64,000 bases of DNA, taken from NCBI GenBank assembly GCA_037951105.1, contig JBAMJV010009342.1, positions 17,501 through 81,500 of the forward strand, read 5' to 3'. This DNA comes from Echinarachnius parma. Taxonomy: Eukaryota > Echinodermata > Echinoidea > Clypeasteroida > Echinarachniidae. Positions within the stretch are counted from its first letter, which is position 1. Each line of letters starts with the position of its first letter. The position numbers and the translations under genes were made by a program. The notes below the pieces were generated by a model. That model was not told where the DNA came from. It ran no database searches and saw only the letters and a program-made list of their open reading frames with translations. This document shows positions 23,540 to 33,539 of the stretch, piece after piece.

Positions 23540-23890
23540 CTTATGAAAAAGAGCAAAAGGGTTTCTCTGAGATTCGAACCCAATGGGTGGAATTCACAAA
23601 GGAGGTTTGTACAAACCATGGTTTTACCATGGTCTACATCTATGGAATGCTGCTCGTATACAAGTTTTAAATCAACATTGTTAACAAGTAAGGAGTTTAC
23701 ATTCTTTCTCCGTCAGTTAACAAATGGCATTCCATAGATGTAAACCATGGTCAAACCATGGTTTGTACAAACCTCCTACAAACCTCCTTTGTGAATTCCA
23801 CACACAAAATATGGATAGCTGGACGGTGGGTGGTCTACAGACTAAGCTTCGAATCCCACATAATCCCAATTTTCTTTGCTCTTTTCCATT
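23540..23890 (-). mobile_element. tRNA-like SINE fragment interrupted by a MITE
   Basis: GAGATTCGAACCCAAT on the left and GCTTCGAATCCCACA on the right are B-box-like segments in inverted arrangement. Flanking AAAGAGCAAAAGGG / CTTTGCTCTTTTCC resembles the element at 39545-39690. A family F MITE (23585-23803) splits it. Confidence 0.55.
23585..23803. mobile_element. Foldback MITE, family F copy 1
   Basis: Arms GGGTGGAATTCACAAAGGAG and the complement, plus CCATGGTTTTACCATGG-type palindromes inside. Sister copies are at 32307-32531 and (decayed) 47589-47850. Confidence 0.85.
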
Positions 23891-24366
23891 CATATTATAT
23901 ATTTCTGGTCAGCTTCTCTATAAGTTTGAAATAATATGTCATTAAATACATTGGAAATATAATTTCCAAGGTTAACCTTTGTGCAAAATTAACAAATTGA
24001 CAATTTCAAAAATTGGTCAGCTAATTAGTATACTCTTTTATGATGAAAACAAATGAGCAATATTTATGTAATCATTTTTCTAAAGCACAAAGATTTTTAA
24101 AAGACAAGGATTCTGAAAGTTCCATATTGCAAAAGAAATAATTTGATGTACATACAAGCACATTTGTAATCGCAGGCTCAGCATTTTTTGGAGCTGAAAT
24201 ATAAGCTGAAAGTACATACATTATTTTTATGAGACTTTGCATTTAATCAATGCTGCTATAAGTATGTTATTGCATATTAAAAGATTTTTACAAAAAGTTC
24301 ATTCTGTACAAAAATATGTATACACGTCAAATATTTAGATTATACATGTCTGCAGCCATGTTCGTA

Positions 24367-24461
24367 TTAACCCATTCAGGACTGATTGATTTTGCTATAA
24401 CATGTATTCTCCATTGACCATAGCCCAAGTATTTTTCGGGACCAGTCCTGAACGGATTAAT
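24367..24461. mobile_element. Small foldback MITE, family H
   Basis: About 95 bp. TTAACCCATTCAGGACTG on the left and CAGTCCTGAACGGATTAA on the right. More copies are at 32286-32607 (interrupted), 34638-34728 and 35066-35159, with decayed ones at 38813-39100. Confidence 0.85.
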
Positions 24462-24659
24462 AAAAGAATTGCTTATTCACAATTCTAGGAATTAAAAAAA
24501 AATGCAATGAAGGTATTTGTAACTAAATCAGATTTTAGTTAATTTCATACCATACAATACCAAGAATATAATTCTTCTGATAGTAGACTCGCAACTATTC
24601 AAGTTCTCATGAATGACAATAAGCAACCAATGGCTGAAGAAGTGACCATCACATTCCTT

Positions 24660-25140
24660 TGTTATAAACATAGTAATGGTTCTAAACAACCTTTCCTTTT
24701 GGTAGTGGATGGGAGCTGGACGATTGCCTTCTTAGCAACGGCTAGCCCACACATTACTGGCTTGCCCGACATTGTTTAGAACCACTACCCATGTCTGTGA
24801 AGAGATGTGACGTCACATTTCGGTTCTCTATTGACTAGTGCCTTGAGAAAGTTCTTCCTTCTGAGCTTTCAAATTCAGGCAATTGTTGTAAAACTCTGGA
24901 AAAAGCATTACCCAGTTTTTCAAGGTATAGAGTACTGAAGTGATGGCATCACACTCTTTTTTTTAATACCATATAGTAATGGTTCTAAACAACTTGTCCT
25001 TTCAAATGGGCTTTTTGGTAGTGGGTCGGAGCTGGACGATTGCCTTCTTAGCAACCGCTAGCCCACACATTTCTGGCTTGCCCGACATTGTTTAAACCCA
25101 TTATCAATGGCGGTGAATTGCTATGATATCACACTTCGGC
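24660..25140. repeat. Tandem duplication of about 300 bp downstream of the coiled-coil gene
   Basis: The block AGTAATGGTTCTAAACAAC through GCTGGACGATTGCCTTC and GGCTTGCCCGACATTGTTT occurs at about 24670-24785 and again at about 24970-25095, with related sequence in between. It lies just 3' of the stop codon at 25231 and may be in its 3' UTR. Confidence 0.75.
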
Positions 25141-25230
25141 ACTCTGTACACTACTTGGTTGCAGACATGTATTCCTATGTTGACCTCTAGAGGGCAGTGT
25201 TGAACTGTAGAGGGCAGTGTTGACTGTGGC

Positions 25231-25317
25231 CTAGCTGCCTAGCTTGGCGAGGGCCTTGAGTAACGCCTTGTTCTCGTCCTTCACCTGATCCAATTCATCC
25301 TCCGCAGCTTCCAAATC
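25231..25317 (-). CDS. Coiled-coil gene, last exon
   Basis: Acceptor TTTATCTGTCAG, then 28 codons and TAG. It starts DLEAAEDELDQ and ends LLKALAKLGS, with leucines or other hydrophobics at heptad spacing. GC-rich third positions contrast with the AT-rich flanks. Confidence 0.8.
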   Translation of the reverse strand, partial: DLEAAEDELDQVKDENKALLKALAKLGS

Positions 25318-28300
25318 CTGACAGATAAAAAAACAACAAAACAAGGAAAATAAAGAATTAAAGACAATCATTTTTGTTTAATTCAAAGACAATTAAAGTA
25401 AATTTAGTAATTTCAGAAAACAGAAACAAAGAAAAGTATGATCTCTACATTACCACTTCTAATTATCTTCAAATTAAAAAAAAAATAAATTTACATAAAT
25501 CAAATAATAATACTGTACAGCAAAATTGTCAGTCCTGTCATGGAATGGGAATCAGCCAAGTTAGAATTTTTGTTCACTTCCAAAACTGCTAAGTGTGACA
25601 GTCACACATAAGTATTCATAAACAAAGTAGATAATGAATAAACTCACAATTTCTTTGCAGACAAAGAATAGATAGATCCAAAAAGGATATATTTGGTTTT
25701 AAATTGAAATGATTTGAATTTAACTTGATAGATTTATCATGAATTCATAGTATATGAAATTGACATTGTACTTTAACTTTAAGGATAATTTCCTGTAGTT
25801 GAATGTAATTATATTATCAATTCTTATAAATTTAATGATCAGCTTTAGTTTTGAACAGAAAAAAAGGGTCAATCTATTAATTCTAGATTCAACTTTATTA
25901 TATCACTTTCATGCCTTTTAATGTATAACTCAAATCAAATGGAAGTCTGTTAGTGGACAGATACACCATGCATATCAAACACAATATACAAAGTCACACA
26001 TCAATATTTCTCTCCATGTGCATACATGACATTAATTAACACATTACATTCTAAAAAGAACAAAATGTAAACTTCTTCCATTATACCTGTGTTTGAATAC
26101 CAAATGGATAAGAGGTAAGTATAATCTATCTTTTCAAAGTTAGCTGTAAGAATATTGTTTTAAATGCTGTATTTATTTACAGACAATTACTTTGTGCGTA
26201 AAATTATACAATTTGATATCACAGCAAAGTACTTGTTAAAAGAATAATGCAAGACCATACATTCTTACCTCAATGAAATGCTTAGTTTAGTACATTCAAT
26301 TTCCTCCCAATAATTGAATTTATATGAAGCACCCTTTCTCACTTTGCTAAATGCTTTCCATTTGATTGCCCGACCTTTTAAAACTATTTTCCAGTACATA
26401 ATCTAATTAATTTATTATGTTTGAGCTGAAATTTTGAACAAAGGAAAACAATTTAATGATTCAAATGTGTTCAGACATTACTTGTGTTAGTAATCTGACT
26501 TCATCTTATAAGCACCATTATCCTCTCTTCTAGCTGCTTGTTTCATCCGTTTGTGTACAACAAATGTTGCCATTTTTGCCCCGACAAAGATTCTGCTAGG
26601 ATCAAAAGCTAAACAGGCTTCTTACTGACACATTATCCTCTTTTCTGCTTGTTCAACTTTGTTTGGATTTTTGTATTTTTCTCTCTCTCTGATAAATGTT
26701 TTCCATTTAATTGCCTGACTTTCTATCAACTATTCTCCAGTACATAATCTATTTGAATTGTTCTGTTTGAGCTGAAATTTTGAATGAAATCAATAAATTA
26801 ATTATCAAAATGTGTTAAAAAGACATTACTGTTTTTAAATAAAGCTAACCTTTTGAAGAAAATAAAAAACAATGAGTTAAATAAATTAACAAGACATTAC
26901 TTGTGTGAGTAATCTGACTTCATCTTTTCGCACTGTTATCCTCTCTTCCACTTGTTTTTATTTTCTCTCACTTCCATTTGCTTTCCATTGAATCGCCTGA
27001 CAATTAAATGTCAGTGTCAATTTTGAGCTGATATTTTCAATACAGATCAATTAACGATTACAAAATAATTAATGAATGTTAACAAGACATTACTTGTGTG
27101 AGTAATCTGACTTCATCTTCCAGCCCCGTTATCCTCTCTTCCGCTTGTTTCATCTGTCGCTTGAGCCTCTTGTTAGCTCGCCTCTCTCTTGTGAACATCT
27201 GACCAATGGCATGCCGGCAAACAGAACATTCAAATGATGCACAGTATAGGATTGGATGGATGAAGGGCCAATCACATGCAGGATACAGGAGAGAGGGACC
27301 ATGCATTATGGGAGAAAATGACAAAAATATACAATTATGTTAATAATTACTGCTGACAAACTGAGTTACATGTAGCTGTATTATATGCTGGAAGAAATAT
27401 TTTGAAATTCAACAAATATATATTTTTATTTTTCTTATTATCACATCAAACATCAAACAAAATTAACATTTTGAGCTATACATCAACATGTGAAATGGGC
27501 AAAAATGTTTTATTTTTAATGAAAGAACATTGATGTTTGTCAAGTGTTTACTCACTTTGATGACACATTCTGTCTCCTGAACCCTTTGTATACATGTCTA
27601 TTTGGTGATTTGTTTAAAGAGAGATATATTCCTACTCCATTTATTGTGAGTATAAAACATGCGAGCACTTACAAAAAACGGGACCTTTACAATTATATTA
27701 GATGTTTATTTGCATCTTTTGTCTATGGTTAAAATTCAAATATTTTCTTGTTGTGCTGTTTACATTGCATGCAATTACTTTTGTATAATTGCCTTCATAT
27801 CTTTACAAATTATTTTATGGATTTTACCTGAATGACAGCTGACATCACACAAATCTTTGCATTGTATCATATTTATCCTCCATGTTGAAAACTGATAATT
27901 AAAATTATGGCAGAAAGCATTCGACAAATACATAGGCAATTGCGCTACTACTTAACACACAAACAACAGATTGCACAAGTTAGTTTCACAAATATCTTTG
28001 AGAGCAAAAACATTATACATTTCTTATAGGGTGCAAATGAGTTACACAATGTGCATGATAAAAAAACATCAACACCTTCAATAACACTTTCAAATCTGTC
28101 AAATTATGCAAATATAAATACAGGTCAAGCATCAAACAGTGTGAATCTGTCTAAGAATCTGTCTAAAAATCTGTCTAAAATGTAAAATACTCTTTGTTAG
28201 TTCACAGCAGTAACACTGAATTTGTTTTGAAAAATTTTGTACCAAACATGGAAATAAGATGAGAAGAGAATGTGTTGTCACTTATGTCCTTCTACCACGG

Positions 28301-31300
28301 GGACGCTATGGGGAAAAAGACAGATACATAGTAATGAAATTAAGTCTAAAAAGAAGGTGAAATTTTGAGGAGGAAGAAGAAAATACAGATAATCATATTA
28401 AATTGAAGAAGATGGTGAACAAGGAGGAGGAGAAAGGGGTGGAGGAGGAGGGGGAGGAGGAGGGAGGAGGAGGGGGAGGAGGAGGGGGAGGAGGAGGGGG
28501 AGGAGGAGGGGGAGGAGGAGGAGGGAGAGGAGGAGGAGGAGAGGAGGAGAAAGGGGTGGAGGAGGAGGGGGAGGAGGAGGGGGAGGAGGAGGGAGGAGGA
28601 GGGGGAGGAGGAGGGGGAGGAGGAGGGGGAGGAGGAGGGGGAGGAGGAGGAGGGGGAGGAGGAGAAAGGGGTGGAGGAGGAGGGGGAGGAGGAGGGAGGA
28701 GGAGGAGGAGGGGGAGGAGGAGGAGGGGGAGGAGGAGGGGGAGGAGGAGGGGGAGGAGGAGGGGGAGGAGGAGGGGGAGGAGAAAGGGGTGGAGGAGGAG
28801 GAGGAGGGGTGGAGGAGGGGGAGGAGGAGAAAGGGGTGGAGGAGGAGGAGGGGTGGAGGAGGAGGGGGAGGAGGAGCAAGGGGAGGAGGAGAAAGGGGTG
28901 GAGGAGGAGGGGGAGGAGGAGTGGAGGAGGAGGGGGAGGAGGAGAAAGGGGTGGAGGAGGAGGGGGAGGAGGAGGAGGGGTGGAGAAGGAGGAGGAGGAG
29001 GAGAAAGGGGTGGAGGAGGAGGGGGAGGAGGAGGGAGAGGGAGAGGAGGAGGAGGTGAAGAGAGAAGGAAAGCAAAGAAAGACAGATACAGAGAACTGAA
29101 ATAATAACGAAATTAAGAGTAAAAAGAAACTGGAGGAGGATGAGGATGAGCCTAAGGGAACAATGGGGATATATATAAATAATCATATTTTGATAATACC
29201 CCCTAATATGATTGATAATCATCTCTAAGCACTTTACAATGATGTTACAAAGGATACAGAGACAAAAGAAGCAGATAAAGATAAGAGTGAAGAAGACGAA
29301 AAAGTGGAAGGAAAGACAAGGGAAGGAGGAGGTAACTTAGAAGTTAATCACACATAGCCGACGCACGGCCCGCGCATTTAAATTGGAAAATAAGGTCAGT
29401 GCGTCGTTGTGCGCCCAACTTTTGTCAAGGCGCAAGCGACGCACGGCCCGCGTTTCGAAAATTATTTAAAAAGCTGGAAATTAAGATCAGATATGTGTGC
29501 GTTAGGTGTTCGCTAGACCTCATCCTCCGTACACATTTTAATACATAGTGAATGCTCAGCGTGCGCTCCGCGTATGTCTGACGTTGTTCTAGCGCGCTCT
29601 GCGCGTGTCTGTCATCCTTCCGGCGTGTACGATCATGCGTCGAGCTCTGCGCACATTTTTGTGCATGCTCAAAAAATCCTGACGCACACAGTGAATCCCG
29701 ACGCATGACGGCGAATGCATAGCGTTGGTCCAGCGCGCTCGACGAATGACGACGCACTGGCCAAAATTGTAAATTTTCAATGCGCTGGCCGTGCGTCCCC
29801 CGTGCGTCGCCTATGTGTGACCACCCCATAAGGATGTGTAATGTGAGGAGGAACAGGAAGAGAAGGAAGATGATCTTGAAGGTGGGAGGCAGGGGGGGGG
29901 GGGGGGGAGGCAGAGGGCATTTGTTTTTCCTCAAAACCAAAGGAAATATAACAGGATAATAATTAGAAAGTGAATTAGGGCTGTAGAACTGAATATGAAT
30001 GATAATATACAAACAAAATAAGTAAAAACCTTAAACATTATATGAACGAGACTTGTTTTGCATGAAAAGTGCTCAGATGAGCCTGTAAAATGTACGTTTA
30101 AATATGTATCCTTTTTAGTCTCCGTTTTGTGAACATCAATAACTGAAACTAAACTTTGTTAACAATGTATAGCATTCTGATGAGTCAATTTGTAGGAAAA
30201 AATACATCATGAATGAAAAGTGAAGAAAAAAAAATGTATCAAGTATTTTTATTTTTTAGTTTATTGGAAAACTATTATAAAAAATAAAATCCCCCCCAAA
30301 TTAAATATATTGTACTAATGTATAACTTTTTGATAAGTCATTTTGTGAAAAAAAAAAAAAAACATCAAGAATTAAAAGTGAATTTGTTTTTGTTTTTGGA
30401 AAAACTGATATAAACTAGAAATGTATTGGACTCACTCTTGTAACTTCTTCTGCTGATCTATCATCTTCATCACCACCATCATCCTCTTCTATCCTCCCTG
30501 ATCTGTGTAATAAGAGGAATTATAATAAAGTTGCGATAAGTACATTTAATAGTAAATATATTATCCATTGCGGATATAGTATCGGAAATAATATCGCTAG
30601 TGATATTCGTTTGTCTCGCAATGTATGGTCAACTAGGAATCTAAAAGATCACGACGTTTCGTGTGCCGCTGCAACACTTTGTCTGCGTTGAGATTCTGCG
30701 TTGGGAGCCACGGTAGAGCATAAATACCGATTGTCTACATTAGATTATATCATTTGACAAAGTGTTGGAGCGGCACACGAAACGTCGTGATCTTTTAGAT
30801 TCCTAGTTGACCATACATTGCGAGACAAACGAAGTACATTTAGTTCAAACATATAGGGAAATTGACTAGAAATATAATATAAATGAAAAAGGCAAATCAT
30901 ATTTGGTTTCTCTGGGATATATTTACATTTACTTAAACTAAATACAGGGTGGGCCCCAAAAAACGGAACGGGGCACTTCCCAAAATATAGTGACAAAATA
31001 ATTATGTCCATCGGATAGGGTATCTTTTCCAATGGAAAACGATGCCAAGAACAGTAATTTTGGTCATGTATTGTTTTTTTTTAGGGCGCTCTGAGTGACA
31101 CCATGTCAGGCTCCCATTTTTGTCAATTTTTACCAAGTCAGTGCCTGATAAATCGCACTTACTGCCTGTCATAGCACTGAACAACGAGCAATACGCGCGC
31201 TATTGTTAGTGTGCATTCAGCTGTGTGCCGAGAGAATGGGCATAGTTGTTTGATGATATGACGGGCAGTAAGTTCAATTTATCAGGCACTGACTTGGTAA

Positions 31301-33107
31301 AAATTTACAAAAATGGAAACCTGACATGGTGTCACTCAGAGCGCCCTAAAACAAAAACTACACGACCAAAATTACTGCTCTTGGTATCGTTTTTCATTGG
31401 AAAAGATACCCTATCCGATTGACATAATCATTTAGTTACTTTATTTTGGGAGGTGCCCCATTCCGTCTTTTTTGGGCCACCCTGTATAATACATATTTTG
31501 TCCACTAAATATAATAAGGATGATAACGTAACCATAATGTTCACTTTTGCTGTTTTAATGGGGACCACCAGGCAAAGAACAAGACATTATTATATGTTTT
31601 GGTACTGTTTTGTGATATCAAATAGATACCCAACATTTTGCAAAGGGTTGTGTAATTCATAAACAAAGCAATTAATTTCCACCACTTACGGAACCACTAC
31701 TATTTCCTGGTTCCGTACGGGCCAACCATTTGCGAGTGCGCCAATGCTATTCACACGTACGTTTGTAGACAATAGATTCCCGGGCTATTCATTCGCTCTG
31801 CTCTTCGCAATTCCGACCGCATGAACGCATGCTTAAGAATGGTGATGCGTTTCCAATTACATTTTTTTTCTTTCTGGAAACATATTTTTGTGAACTTGTT
31901 GATGGAATGGAATACTAAAGATGTTACCTTTCTTTAATAAGAATAATATTTTTGGGTGGTGGTACCCTTTAATTAATAGGACAATCATATTCAATAATAG
32001 ATACAGAAACTAATTTAATATGATTAAAACATATATGTGTAATTGATACATTATATGAATTATACAATTATACAATTGTATTAATTCATTATTAATCAAT
32101 ACATTGTATACATTATACAATATATGTGTAATTGATACATGAAAGCAATGAAACATCACACGTAATACTTAAAATAATCGAAATAATTTTAAGTGGATAA
32201 GTTATATGTTGTAATTGTAATTATATAATTTGCATCTATTCTCCATGGAGTACAATATTGATAAGTTTACTTTTGAAGCCCACTCTTAACCCATACAGGA
32301 CTGATTGGGTGGAATTCACAAAGGAGGTTTGTAGGAGGTTTGTACAAACCATGGTATGACCATGGTTTACATCTTGGAATGCCATTTGTAAACTGATGGA
32401 GAAGGAATGTAAACTCCTTACTTGTTAACAATGTGGATAATGTACAATTTACTTGTATACGAGCAGCATTCCATAGATGTAGACCATCTTCAAACCATGG
32501 TTTGTACAAACCTCCTTTGTGAATTCCACCCATTGATTTTGGTACAACATGTATTCTGCATAGACCCAAGCCGGAGTATTTTCAGAGCCAGTTATGAATG
32601 GATTAATTGACTATATTAATGGATTTTGTTGTAATATAGGTTTTCCCATCCATTTGAACACTTTTGTCATTCAATTCTATGAATTTGTACTTCAATTTCA
32701 TCCCGAGAAGCCGAGAATGTGCCAATGCCAACTTTTGTCTATTGTCACCAATTTTACAAAAAGTCCATTCAATTTAGTCACTAGTCACACATTATAGTCC
32801 AGTACAATTCAAATTCGTCAGTCACAGATGTGTTCAGCAACTGTGACTGACGAATTTGAATTGTAATGAACGAAAATGCGTGACGAGCGACTAAATTGAA
32901 TGGACTTTTTGTGAAATTGGTCCACAATAGACGAAATTGAAGTTGGCATTGGCACATTCTCGGCTTCTCTAGACGAAACTGAAGTACAAATTTATCAAAA
33001 TTGAATGACAAAAGTGTTAAAATGGACGGGAAAACCTATGGTTACTATGGCGACACTAACCTCCTATCACTTGAAGACGCTTCCTCTGGATCTACACTGC
33101 TACCATT
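25231..33107 (-). CDS. Acidic and coiled-coil protein, four 3' exons (partial)
   Basis: Exons 33107-33061, 30502-30436, 27198-27094 and 25317-25231 have good splice sites and join in one frame into 101 residues. The order is a serine/acidic segment (NGSSVDPEEASSSDRR), a very acidic stretch (RIEEDDGGDEDD), a basic coil (RERRANKRLKRQMKQAEER), then leucine heptads (LEDEVRLL) and the tail VKDENKALLKALAKLGS. The tail resembles the leucine-zipper end of PPP1R12/MYPT myosin phosphatase subunits (RLKDENGALIRVISKLSK, from memory), and ERRA precedes a coil in both, but the acidic part does not match, so no symbol is given. The 5' exons lie beyond 33107. A coiled coil implies dimerisation. Alternatives are myosin-tail-like or other coiled-coil adaptors. 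Confidence 0.75.
25330..26330. other. Intron, AT-rich
   Basis: Inside the last intron of the coiled-coil gene. No repeat or exon was recognised. Confidence 0.45.
26330..26990 (-). repeat. Decayed tandem copies of the coiled-coil exon and its intron
   Basis: GTGTGAGTAATCTGACTTCA (the 3' part of exon 27198-27094) recurs at about 26893 and, with one change, at 26483, each followed by remnants of GTTATCCTCTCTTCC. Flanking intron text with CTTTCCATTTGATTGCC is copied as well. The copies have broken frames, so they are pseudo-exons. Confidence 0.8.
27094..27198 (-). CDS. Coiled-coil gene, penultimate exon
   Basis: Exactly 35 codons, phase 0 at both ends. The acceptor is TTGGTCAG and the donor CAA|GTAATG. 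It encodes MFTRERRANKRLKRQ and then EERITGLEDEVRLLTQ, a basic then acidic coiled coil. Confidence 0.8.
27205..28420. other. Intron, AT-rich
   Basis: Nothing supported, apart from a repeated AATCTGTCTAA motif at about 28145-28180. On the minus strand, CCCCATAG at 28310-28303 followed by codons RPRGRRT and a stop could be an alternative terminal exon, but support is slight. Confidence 0.35.
28425..29060. repeat. 640 bp (GGA)n polypurine block
   Basis: Nearly pure GGAGGAGGGG-type polypurine with recurring GAGAAAGGGGTGGAGG units, flanked by AAATACAGATA/AGACAGATACA-like segments on both sides. On the gene's strand it is a polypyrimidine tract. It may form triplex or G-quadruplex structures. The long Gly/Glu and Pro/Ser frames are artefacts of the repeat. 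Confidence 0.97.
29157..29260 (-). mobile_element. SINE 3' tail fragment
   Basis: On the minus strand: GTAAAGTGCTTAGAGATGAT, then CATATTAGGGGGTATTATC, the tail shared with the SINEs at 118-480 and 2893-3230. Confidence 0.6.
29348..29820. mobile_element. MITE with TCACACATAG ends, GC-rich interior
   Basis: The left end TCACACATAGCCGACGCACG and the right end CGTGCGTCGCCTATGTGTGA are inverted repeats. The interior is full of GCGCGCT/GACGCA segments and is far GC-richer than the surrounding intron. Confidence 0.8.
29870..30430. other. Intron, AT-rich
   Basis: Holds a poly-G run at 29893-29908 and a loosely repeated segment (GTATAACTTTTTGATAAGTCA / GTATAGCATTCTGATGAGTCA) at about 30165 and 30320. 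No gene. Confidence 0.4.
30436..30502 (-). CDS. Coiled-coil gene, acidic exon
   Basis: Acceptor TTATTACACAG, donor AGA|GTGAGT. After the split arginine it encodes SGRIEEDDGGDEDDRSAEEV then TR. Ten of the 22 residues are Asp or Glu. The join to the next exon is phase 0. Confidence 0.75.
30549..30591 (+). repeat. 43 bp exact duplicate of 5217-5259
   Basis: Identical over 43 bp and directly abutting the hairpin at 30606. See the matching entry near the window start. Confidence 0.9.
30606..30833. mobile_element. Foldback element with near-perfect 76 bp arms
   Basis: The left arm begins TTCGTTTGTCTCGCAATG and the right arm is its reverse complement; I count one mismatch in about 76 positions. 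The loop is about 76 bp. It ends about 100 bp upstream of the acidic exon on the transcribed strand. High arm identity suggests recent insertion or arm homogenisation. Confidence 0.9.
30945..31484. mobile_element. Long-TIR MITE with TA target duplication
   Basis: The ends CAGGGTGGGCCCCAAAA and TTTTTTGGGCCACCCTG are flanked by TA. The inverted arms extend for more than 200 bp, including CCATGTCAGG and ATCAGGCACTGACTTGGTAA. TA flanks suggest Tc1/mariner-type mobilisation. Confidence 0.9.
31490..32280. other. Intron, AT-rich
   Basis: Contains a GC-rich patch around 31690-31830 and AT repeats (ATTATACAATTATACAATTG) at about 32055-32130. No gene was recognised. Confidence 0.4.
32286..32607. mobile_element. 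Family H MITE interrupted by a family F MITE
   Basis: H starts TTAACCCATACAGGACTG and ends GTTATGAATGGATTAAT. A complete F element occupies 32307-32531. The intact H at 24367-24461 supplies the empty site. Confidence 0.85.
32307..32531. mobile_element. Foldback MITE, family F copy 2, with ATT target duplication
   Basis: Starts GGGTGGAATTCACAAAGGAG and ends with the complement. ATT lies on each side (32304-32306, 32532-32534) and occurs once in the empty site ACTGATTGATTTT. Confidence 0.88.
32636..33039. mobile_element. 400 bp foldback with about 180 bp arms beside an exon
   Basis: From ATAGGTTTTCCCATCCATTT to AAATGGACGGGAAAACCTAT-like sequence, the two halves are reverse complements with scattered mismatches. 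They meet at CAGTCACAG/CTGTGACTG with a loop of under 20 nt. In the transcript it begins about 21 nt inside the intron after exon 33107-33061. Confidence 0.9.
33061..33107 (-). CDS. Coiled-coil gene, exon with serine/acidic segment
   Basis: Acceptor ATCTTGCAG, donor GAG|GTTAGT. It encodes NGSSVDPEEASSSDR plus a split arginine codon completed by exon 30502-30436. It is the most 5' exon I can support. Confidence 0.65.
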
Positions 33108-33255
33108 CTGCAAGATAAAACAAGAAAAACAAATTATTGATATTAAAGGTAAACAGTAAATAAGGAATCAAATAACAAGTCAACCAAATGGTGAAAGAAT
33201 AATAACTTTATTAAGTACAAAATAAAAGCAATGGAAATGATCTTTAAACAATGTT

Positions 33256-33279
33256 TGATCTGCACTGCTACCATTCTGG
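33256..33279 (-). pseudogene. Fragment duplicate of exon 33107-33061
   Basis: CCAGAATGGTAGCAGTG and following bases on the minus strand repeat the acceptor and first codons of the real exon, then diverge. It is too short to code. Confidence 0.6.
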
Positions 33280-33312
33280 AATCTAAATGAGACAACAAAT
33301 GTAAGGTTAATA

Positions 33313-33537
33313 GCCCGGTCACATATCAACGGATTGCGCAAACAGATGTCAAACGGAGAGCTAAATTTTCCATCCGTTCTATACGTTTCTTGTCCGTTCC
33401 TTGTCCGGTGATGTACGTTGTTCTATGTTTTGTACATGAAGCAATGGAGACGACTTTCATCACCGGATAATTTAATTTCGCAAATTGTCTATTCATTGGG
33501 CATACGTTTCCGATATCCGTTGATATCTGACCGGGCC
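33313..33537. mobile_element. MITE family E copy 1
   Basis: Ends GCCCGGTCACATATCAACGG and CCGTTGATATCTGACCGGGC. A sister copy at 46361-46565 is in opposite orientation and has nearly the same interior (TTGTCCGTTCCTTGTCCGG). Confidence 0.9.
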
Positions 33538-33539
33538 AT

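Noticed and set aside
28346-29222. Long Gly/Glu- and Pro/Ser-rich reading frames on both strands
   Set aside because: They are open only because (GGA)n lacks stops. All frames and both strands are open, with no domain or conserved start.
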